Shown here: positions 54,242-61,054 of the stretch, one piece after another
How positions within the stretch are numbered: the stretch's first letter is position 1
How the letters are laid out: the number at the start of each line of letters is the position of its first letter
From: Huiozyma naganishii CBS 8797
Taxonomy: Eukaryota; Ascomycota; Saccharomycetes; Saccharomycetales; Saccharomycetaceae
Assembly: GCF_000348985.1 (NCBI RefSeq)
Contig: NC_035926.1
Span: 186,001-250,000, forward strand
Direction of reading: 5' to 3'
Length of the DNA: 64,000 bases
Program-made: the position numbers and the translations under genes
The notes under the pieces: generated by a model
Databases searched by the model: none
What the model saw: only the letters and a program-made list of their open reading frames with translations
Told to the model about the DNA's origin: nothing

Positions 54242-56749
54242 ATGTCTCGATTTTTTGCTGCTACCGTGTACGAGTCGGATTCGTCGTCGGAGGAGTCCGA
54301 TTTGTTGTCGTCGTCGTCGGAGGATGACTTGATGCTTTCGTCGTCGTCGTCGTCGTCTGCAGGTGAGAGCGAGGGAGAGGAAGACGAAGATCATGATACG
54401 TTCTTTGAGTCCGATTCGGAACAGGTTTCGGATCAGGATGACGACGAGGACGCGAAACCTTACGGTCCCGATTGGTTCAAGAAGGCCGCGTTCCGGACAG
54501 GTGCAGGGAAGAGTGCTGGGGCGAACAGGTTCTTGAAGGGGAGCCGCGACTCAGATGATGATTCGGACGGTGGTGACGGGTCTGGGATGGACGATGACGA
54601 CGAGGACGGTGGGAAGAAAGTCGTCAAGTCTGCAAAGGATAAGTTGTTGGACGAATTGTACTCTGTTGGGGACGCTGTGGATGCAGCCGTTAATGCTGGT
54701 GACTGGGCCGCGGTCTCGAACGAGTTTGATACGGCAAACAGATTGCTGATCAGAACGCAGCAGCAGAACATGCGCATCCCTAACGTGTTTGTGTGTATCT
54801 TAGCACAATTGGAGGACGCTCTTACTGCAACGCCGCAGGATAATGCTATGCCCAAACCAGTCGCAAGAGCACACAATATCGTCAAACAGCGTGTTAAGAA
54901 GACCGCCAAGGAGTACGAAGAGTTCCTGAAATTGTACAGGGAATCACCAGAGAAGTTCACTAGGGACCTAGAGACCACAGAACAGGACCTCGCTTTGCAC
55001 GATTCCTCGTCTCCAACCCCAGGTGGTACAAAGGCCATCAACTTGGCGAACTTGGCCACGGCCACCTCGGAGAGATCGTTCTTCGCAACGCTCAAGATCG
55101 TCATGGACTCGCGCGGGAAGAAGAACGCCGCTGCACAGGATTTGATCGACATCATCCGTGAACTGCTCTCGCTGACGGATAAACCGTACGAGATCATCAT
55201 GGCGTACTTGTCGCTCATCCCGATCCGGTTCGAAGCCGCTGGGAATTTGTCGTACCAGCCGCTTGACCAGTGGGCAAACACGTACGAGGACATCACCAAG
55301 TTCTTCGACGTGCTAGAGAAGCACATCGACCAGTACCAGGTCTCAGAGACCGCTGTGAAGAACGAGAACGTCGAACAGGAACCAGAGATGGACGCCAGTG
55401 GCGTCAAGCGCATTCTTGGGTCTCTTTTCTCCTTCGTCGAGAGACTTGACGACGAGTGGAACAAATCCTTGTTGAACATCGACCCTCACTCCAGTGACTA
55501 CCTGTTGCGTTTGAAGGACGAACAAAAGATTTACAACCTTGTCATTAGAACCCAAGTGTACCTGGCAAAGACTGGAGCTCCAGCTCAATCTTTGAACAGG
55601 GCTCTTTTGAGAAGACTTGACCACATTTACTACAAACCTACCAGGTTCATCAAGATCGTCGAACAGCACGCCTGGGAAGCGATCGAGCAAAAGGGTGACA
55701 CTTCCGCGCAGAAGTCCCACTACGACGACGCGTACGTGTTTCAACTGGTGAAGCAATTGGTCCACGACGTGACGAAGGACCAACATGATGACGCAATCAG
55801 GACGCGTGCGTTGTTGTACCAGATCTATTTCGTTGCTCTGAACGAGGAGTTTCAGCGCGCGAAAGACATGCTTATCGAGTCGCACGTACAGGCGCGCATC
55901 AACGACTTTGACCCAACTCTACAGATCCTGTTCAACCGTGTTGTCGTGCAACTTGGGTTGTCCGCGTTCCAATCGTGTTTGATCGAGGAGGCACACCAAG
56001 TGTTGAACGAGCTTCTTGCCGCGTCACATTTGCGTGAGATGCTCGGACAGCAGTCCTTGCAACGGATGCATTCGTCCGCGGCGCACGGGCCCATTGACGC
56101 GACTCAGGTCGTCGTCGCCCCCGAAAAGCAATGTCTGCCCTTCCACCAGCACATCAACTTGGATCTCATCGACGTCGTGTTCATGACTTGTTCCTTGCTG
56201 ATCGAGATCCCTCAGATGACCGCTTTCTTTTCCGGAATCAAAGTGAAACGCCAGCCGTTCAGCCAGAAATCGATCCGTCGTTCGCTCGAACACCACGATA
56301 AGTCCTCGTACCAGAGCGCACCAGAATCCTCCCGTGACTACGTCATCTTCGCCGCAAAGGCCATGCAACAGGGTGACTGGGTCCGCTGTGTTTCGTACTT
56401 GAAGGCGATTAAGACCTGGAACCTGCTGCCCAACGTCGACGAGGTCATGAACATCCTCACGAAGCGTGTCAAGACGGAGTCCCTAAAGACGTACTTCTTC
56501 ACGTACAAGCGGTTCTACTCGCGCATCTCTGTGGACAAACTCGCAGACTTGTTCGAGCTCGCACCGGAGGACGTCGTCGCAACGCTGGAGCACACCATCA
56601 AGGAGCTCGAGATCGCAGCGGTCGCCGTTGACTCGGACAAGAGAATGGTCGTCGTGGACCGTGGTGACGAAATCACGAAGCTGGAAGAGGTCGCATTGAG
56701 ACTCAACAAGGAGTACAAAATCAACAGAGAAAAGTACTACCATCGTTAG
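54242..56749 (+). CDS. NIP1: Nip1, eIF3c subunit of translation initiation factor 3
   Basis: An 835-residue protein (S. cerevisiae 812). The N-terminus (MSRFFAATVYESDSSSEES) and the following acidic Ser/Asp/Glu tract (about 10-65) are the eIF1/eIF5-binding region of the family. Its poly-Ser runs are written almost only with TCG codons (runs of 3, 4 and 6). The long helical middle leads to a C-terminal PCI domain (about 630-790, with DYVIFAAKAMQQGDWVRCVSYLKAI). It bridges eIF3 with eIF1 and eIF5 in the multifactor complex and is essential. The 3' flank has UGUAGAUA (56809) and UGUACAGUA (56845), Puf3- and Puf4-like strings of uncertain meaning. Confidence 0.96.
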   Translation: MSRFFAATVYESDSSSEESDLLSSSSEDDLMLSSSSSSSAGESEGEEDEDHDTFFESDSEQVSDQDDDEDAKPYGPDWFKKAAFRTGAGKSAGANRFLKGSRDSDDDSDGGDGSGMDDDDEDGGKKVVKSAKDKLLDELYSVGDAVDAAVNAGDWAAVSNEFDTANRLLIRTQQQNMRIPNVFVCILAQLEDALTATPQDNAMPKPVARAHNIVKQRVKKTAKEYEEFLKLYRESPEKFTRDLETTEQDLALHDSSSPTPGGTKAINLANLATATSERSFFATLKIVMDSRGKKNAAAQDLIDIIRELLSLTDKPYEIIMAYLSLIPIRFEAAGNLSYQPLDQWANTYEDITKFFDVLEKHIDQYQVSETAVKNENVEQEPEMDASGVKRILGSLFSFVERLDDEWNKSLLNIDPHSSDYLLRLKDEQKIYNLVIRTQVYLAKTGAPAQSLNRALLRRLDHIYYKPTRFIKIVEQHAWEAIEQKGDTSAQKSHYDDAYVFQLVKQLVHDVTKDQHDDAIRTRALLYQIYFVALNEEFQRAKDMLIESHVQARINDFDPTLQILFNRVVVQLGLSAFQSCLIEEAHQVLNELLAASHLREMLGQQSLQRMHSSAAHGPIDATQVVVAPEKQCLPFHQHINLDLIDVVFMTCSLLIEIPQMTAFFSGIKVKRQPFSQKSIRRSLEHHDKSSYQSAPESSRDYVIFAAKAMQQGDWVRCVSYLKAIKTWNLLPNVDEVMNILTKRVKTESLKTYFFTYKRFYSRISVDKLADLFELAPEDVVATLEHTIKELEIAAVAVDSDKRMVVVDRGDEITKLEEVALRLNKEYKINREKYYHR

Positions 56750-57477
56750 AAGGCAATAAAGCAACAAAGCACAATCGCACAAGCACAAGCACACAAGGCA
56801 CGCAACTATGTAGATACATGTACGTTATACTATCCCAACCACTGTGTACAGTAATAAGAAGCAATAGCAATAGTAGTCGATAGTAATAGTGGTGCGGCAA
56901 GAAAGATATATTTAAATATATGTATGCGACTCGCGCAATTTAAACGCCGTCTGGGTTTCGGCCGCTGCAGTTTCGAAGCACAGTTCTAGAAGACATTCTT
57001 TAGGCGATTGAACCGTAATCAATTACTTCTGGGTATTACCGTAAGTTCATTAAATCCTCGACCTCGGACTAGAAAATATTTTTGAACTGCAATCTATAAA
57101 ATATATCTAATACTCAGTTACGAAAGTACAAGACACAGCGATTGAAGTACAGGACCCTGGATCCTCCTGAAGATGGTGCATGGAAAGTGGTTACTGGTCC
57201 ATCAATCTCGGAACCACGTGATAAATTTACCCGGATTTTGATTATTTTTTTTTGTTTCCCGAAAATTTTTTCCAGCGGCGACAACGCCATCTCGAAGATT
57301 TGCGGGTTCTGAGGACATTACGAAGAAGGTTGGACAGAACACCAGCAGCTGCACTCACTCGCAAACACACAAGAACTCCGCTGCTGCTCTTGATTGCATT
57401 GCGCAGACACAGTATCCTGTCATCGAGCTGTCTTTTTTTATTAGTTTTAGCACAGCATCTCCGGGAAAACGGAAACA
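56750..57477. other. 0.7-kb intergenic region upstream of PSE1
   Basis: No gene is supported. It has CA-rich simple sequence after NIP1, A/T-rich centre, and a Cbf1 plus Reb1 pair followed by a T-run near 57215-57255. Confidence 0.7.
57215..57233 (+). promoter_or_regulatory. Adjacent Cbf1 (CACGTGAT) and Reb1 (TTACCCG) sites upstream of PSE1
   Basis: CACGTGAT at 57215-57222 is the reverse complement of ATCACGTG (Cbf1); TTACCCG at 57227-57233 is an exact Reb1 core. They are followed by a poly-T tract, the usual nucleosome-free promoter layout, about 245 bp before the ATG. Confidence 0.6.
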
Positions 57478-60400
57478 ATGAACAGTTTACCCGCTGAGGT
57501 TACCAGCACGCTGCTGGAGATCCTGCGAGGGTTTGCCTCGCCGGACAACGGGATCAGGGCCGCCGCGGAGAAGAAATTGAACGACGAGTGGATCACACCG
57601 GAGAACATCGAGGTGCTGCTCGTGTTTCTCGCCGTGCAGGCGGCGTACGCGCAGGATTTCACCACCGCGGCGCTTTCTGCGGTTTTGTTCCGGAAACTCG
57701 CGCTTAGGGCACCACCGGCGTCCAAGACGGTCATCATCTCCAAGAATATCACTCACATCAACCAGGAGTCCCTCTTCACGATCCGTAAAGTGCTACTGGA
57801 TGGGTTTCTCGCTGAACGGCCCAGGGATATCAGACATAAGTTGTCCGATGCGATTGCAGAGTGTGCGCAGGATGAGCTTGCAGAGTGGACTGAGCTTACG
57901 GAGACTTTACTCAAGTGTCTGACCAGCGCTGACGCTGGGTACAAGGAGTCCAGCTTCAGGATACTCACGTCCGTGCCCCAATTGGTCAACACAGTCGATA
58001 TCAGCAACATCTTGCCCATCTTTGAGGCTGGATTTACAGACGGCAACGACGAGGTCAAGATTGCATCAGTGACTGCGTTCGTAGGGTATTTCAAGCAGCT
58101 ACCCAAGCAACACTGGTCTAAGATCGGCATCCTCCTGCCGAGTCTTCTCAACTCGCTCCCCAAATTCTTAGATGACAATAAGGACGACGCTCTTGCCGCA
58201 GTGCTCGAGTCGCTGATAGAGCTCGTCGAACTCGCACCACGGCTCTTCAAGGACATGTTCGACCAAATCATCCAGTTCTGTAACATACTTATCAAGAACA
58301 CGGACTTGGAGACTCCCGCAAGGACCACGGCGCTAGAGTTGCTCACCGTGTTTAGTGAGAATGCGCCCCAGATGTGCAAAATGAACGCCAACTACGCAAG
58401 CTCCATCGTTATGAACACACTGCTCATGATGACCGAAATCTCCCTCGATGACGACGACGCTGCCGAGTGGAAGGAATCGGACGACACAGATGACGAGGAG
58501 GAGGTCACGTACGATCACGCCAGACAGGCACTGGACCGTGTCTCGCTGAAACTGGGTGGACAGTACCTCGCGCCGACTCTGTTCCAATTCCTGCAACAGA
58601 TGGTCACCTCAAACGACTGGAGGGCACGCTTCGCGGCCACAATGGCACTGTCGTCAGCAGCGGAGGGTTGCCAGGACGTCCTGATAGGAGAGATCCCCAA
58701 GATCCTCGACATGGTCGTGCCCCTCATCGCAGATCCACACCCAAGGGTCCAGTACGGCTGTTGTAACGTGCTTGGCCAAATCTCAACAGATTTCTCACCA
58801 TTGATTCAAAGGATCGCGCACGAAAGGATCCTACCGGCGCTGATCTCACGGCTGACGCCGGCGTCCTGTGAAAGAGTGCAAACGCACGCAGCGGCTGCAC
58901 TGGTCAACTTCTCAGAACAGGCAAACCAAAAGATCCTCGAACCATACTTGGACAGTCTACTAACCAACTTGCTGACTCTGCTACAGAGCAACAAATTGTA
59001 CGTCCAAGAGCAAGCACTCACGACTATCGCGTTCATCGCGGAGGCGGCAAAGACGAAATTCATCAAGTATTACGACACGCTGATGCCCTTGTTGCTCAAT
59101 GTGCTCAAGACGGAGAACCAGGATAATAACGGTGTTTTGAAGGGCAAGTGTATCGAATGTGCCACTTTGATCGCAGTCGCCGTGGGGAAGCTGAAGTTCG
59201 CGGAACACTCGCAGGAACTGATTGGCTTGCTACTCGCCCACCAGAACGCAATGGTCTCGGAGGACGATTCGATCAGGTCGTACTTGGAGCACGGATGGGG
59301 TAGGATATGTCGTATCATGGGAGAAGAGTTTGTGCCCTTGCTGCCCGTAGTCCTTCCACCACTGCTGGAGACGGCAAAGGCGACACAGGATGTTAGCTTA
59401 ATCGAGGAGGAAGAGGCTGCGGACTTCCAAAAATACGTCGACTGGGACGTGGTCCAAATCCAGGGCAAACATATAGCGATCCACACGTCAGTCTTGGACG
59501 ATAAAGTGTCCGCAATGGAGCTACTGCAGCTCTACGCGAGCATCCTCAAGAATCTTTTCGCCGGATACGTTCAAGAGATAATGACGGAAATCGCCGTGCC
59601 AGCTATCGACTACTACTTGCACGACGGTGTCCGTGCCACGGGCGCCACGTTGATCCCGATCCTACTGTCGTCGTTGATCTCTGCCACGGGTACAAACAAC
59701 GCGGATGCTGTGCAACTGTGGCACTTGGCCTCGGGCAAATTGATCGGCGCAATCAGTACGGAACCAATGTTAGAGATCACGCAGACGTATCACAGCGCGA
59801 TAGTCGACGGTCTCGCAGTGATGGGGAACAGCCCGTTGCCAGAAGAGCTGCTGCAGCAGTACACCAAGGGCGCATCCAACAATTTGACAGACGTGTACGA
59901 AAGAGTTAAGGAGCGCCACAACGAGGCTGACGAGTATAACGAGGAACTTGACGACGAGTACGAGGGATTCACAGATGAAGACCTGCTCGACGAAATCAAC
60001 AAGAGTTTGGCAGCAATCATGAGGGCTAACGGTCAAACGTTCCTTCCTCATATACAGACGTTGTGGCCTCTGATCAACACGTACTTGCAGGAAAATGAAC
60101 TCATTTTGGTACTCTTCGCATTGGTCGCCATTGGGGATATAATCCAACACTATGGGGAAGTGACGGTAAGTTTGAAGGACGCCTATGTTGACAAGATTGC
60201 TGCATACCTGGTGTCGCCGGAACCACAGATTCGTCAAGCCGCCGCGTACATTTTGGGAGTTTGTAGCCAGTACGCCCCATCCACGTATGGGGAACTCTGC
60301 ATATCGTCGTTGAACACGCTTGTACAGATAGTCAGCATCCCAGAGGCTAAATCAGATGAAAACCAAACCGCCACGGAGAACGCAAGTGCCGCAATTGCCA

Positions 60401-60750
60401 AAATTCTGTCCGCATACGACGCCAATGTCCCCAATACAGAATCGTACATTGAAAGTTGGCTTAAGTCGCTGCCAACAATTGTCGACGAGGAGGCCGCTGG
60501 CTTTAATTATAGATACTTGTCGCACTTGATCGAAGCCAACTGTCCGTTGGTGACTGGAACCACCATTCCAACGATAGTGGACTCCTCTATCCAAGCATTG
60601 TACCACAAGTCCGTTTCTGGTAAAGGCGCCGAGCTATTAGCCGACTCTTTGAAGAAATTGTTGAGCACTCTGTCTCAGAATGACGCGATGTCTCTCCTTG
60701 CAAACTATCCACCGGAGTACCTGCCTGTTATCCAGTCCTATTTCTCATAG
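57478..60750 (+). CDS. PSE1: Pse1/Kap121, importin-beta family karyopherin
   Basis: A 1090-residue protein (S. cerevisiae 1089) made of tandem HEAT repeats throughout. The N-terminal part LLEILRGFASPDNGIRAAAEKKLND (residues about 12-36, split) is the importin-beta N-terminal repeat that contacts Ran-GTP. An acidic loop occurs around 335 (ESDDTDDEEEVTYDHARQALDRV), typical of Kap121/RanBP5. It imports ribosomal proteins, Pho4, Ste12, Yap1 and others. The gene order NIP1-PSE1 is as in S. cerevisiae. It converges on FKS3; GAS1, which lies between them in S. cerevisiae, is absent. Confidence 0.97.
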   Translation: MNSLPAEVTSTLLEILRGFASPDNGIRAAAEKKLNDEWITPENIEVLLVFLAVQAAYAQDFTTAALSAVLFRKLALRAPPASKTVIISKNITHINQESLFTIRKVLLDGFLAERPRDIRHKLSDAIAECAQDELAEWTELTETLLKCLTSADAGYKESSFRILTSVPQLVNTVDISNILPIFEAGFTDGNDEVKIASVTAFVGYFKQLPKQHWSKIGILLPSLLNSLPKFLDDNKDDALAAVLESLIELVELAPRLFKDMFDQIIQFCNILIKNTDLETPARTTALELLTVFSENAPQMCKMNANYASSIVMNTLLMMTEISLDDDDAAEWKESDDTDDEEEVTYDHARQALDRVSLKLGGQYLAPTLFQFLQQMVTSNDWRARFAATMALSSAAEGCQDVLIGEIPKILDMVVPLIADPHPRVQYGCCNVLGQISTDFSPLIQRIAHERILPALISRLTPASCERVQTHAAAALVNFSEQANQKILEPYLDSLLTNLLTLLQSNKLYVQEQALTTIAFIAEAAKTKFIKYYDTLMPLLLNVLKTENQDNNGVLKGKCIECATLIAVAVGKLKFAEHSQELIGLLLAHQNAMVSEDDSIRSYLEHGWGRICRIMGEEFVPLLPVVLPPLLETAKATQDVSLIEEEEAADFQKYVDWDVVQIQGKHIAIHTSVLDDKVSAMELLQLYASILKNLFAGYVQEIMTEIAVPAIDYYLHDGVRATGATLIPILLSSLISATGTNNADAVQLWHLASGKLIGAISTEPMLEITQTYHSAIVDGLAVMGNSPLPEELLQQYTKGASNNLTDVYERVKERHNEADEYNEELDDEYEGFTDEDLLDEINKSLAAIMRANGQTFLPHIQTLWPLINTYLQENELILVLFALVAIGDIIQHYGEVTVSLKDAYVDKIAAYLVSPEPQIRQAAAYILGVCSQYAPSTYGELCISSLNTLVQIVSIPEAKSDENQTATENASAAIAKILSAYDANVPNTESYIESWLKSLPTIVDEEAAGFNYRYLSHLIEANCPLVTGTTIPTIVDSSIQALYHKSVSGKGAELLADSLKKLLSTLSQNDAMSLLANYPPEYLPVIQSYFS

Positions 60751-61054
60751 ATGCGACTTGTACCGACATCCTTTGAAATGGCGACTATTATCCCATAAAT
60801 TTCTTCCCATCTGCATCAACTGTCATTCTGTCTTCCATCTCAAAGTAACCTGTTGATATATATCTTTACGTAATTTTGAACTCTATCTAATTTGAAAGGT
60901 CACTCCATGTTACTAAGGTGTACTCAATACGTTTTTCGCATATTCCCCTATGTTCAGATCTAGAGTGCCAACGATAAGGTATCAGTTGCACATGTGCTAT
61001 CCTTATTCTTGCATTGAATTATAGAAGCTACATAACTTTTTTGTTCTTTCTTTC
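60751..61054. other. Convergent intergenic region between PSE1 and FKS3 (about 300 bp)
   Basis: A/T-rich 3' flanks only; no coding or RNA signature seen. Confidence 0.7.

Noticed and set aside
57205..57275. Possible point centromere: CDEI-like CACGTGAT followed by a T-rich run and TGTTTCCCGAAAA resembling CDEIII.
   Set aside because: The CDEI to CDEIII-like distance is only about 30 bp rather than the roughly 80-90 bp of an A/T-rich CDEII, and the CDEIII core has an extra C. It is better explained as a Cbf1/Reb1 promoter of PSE1.
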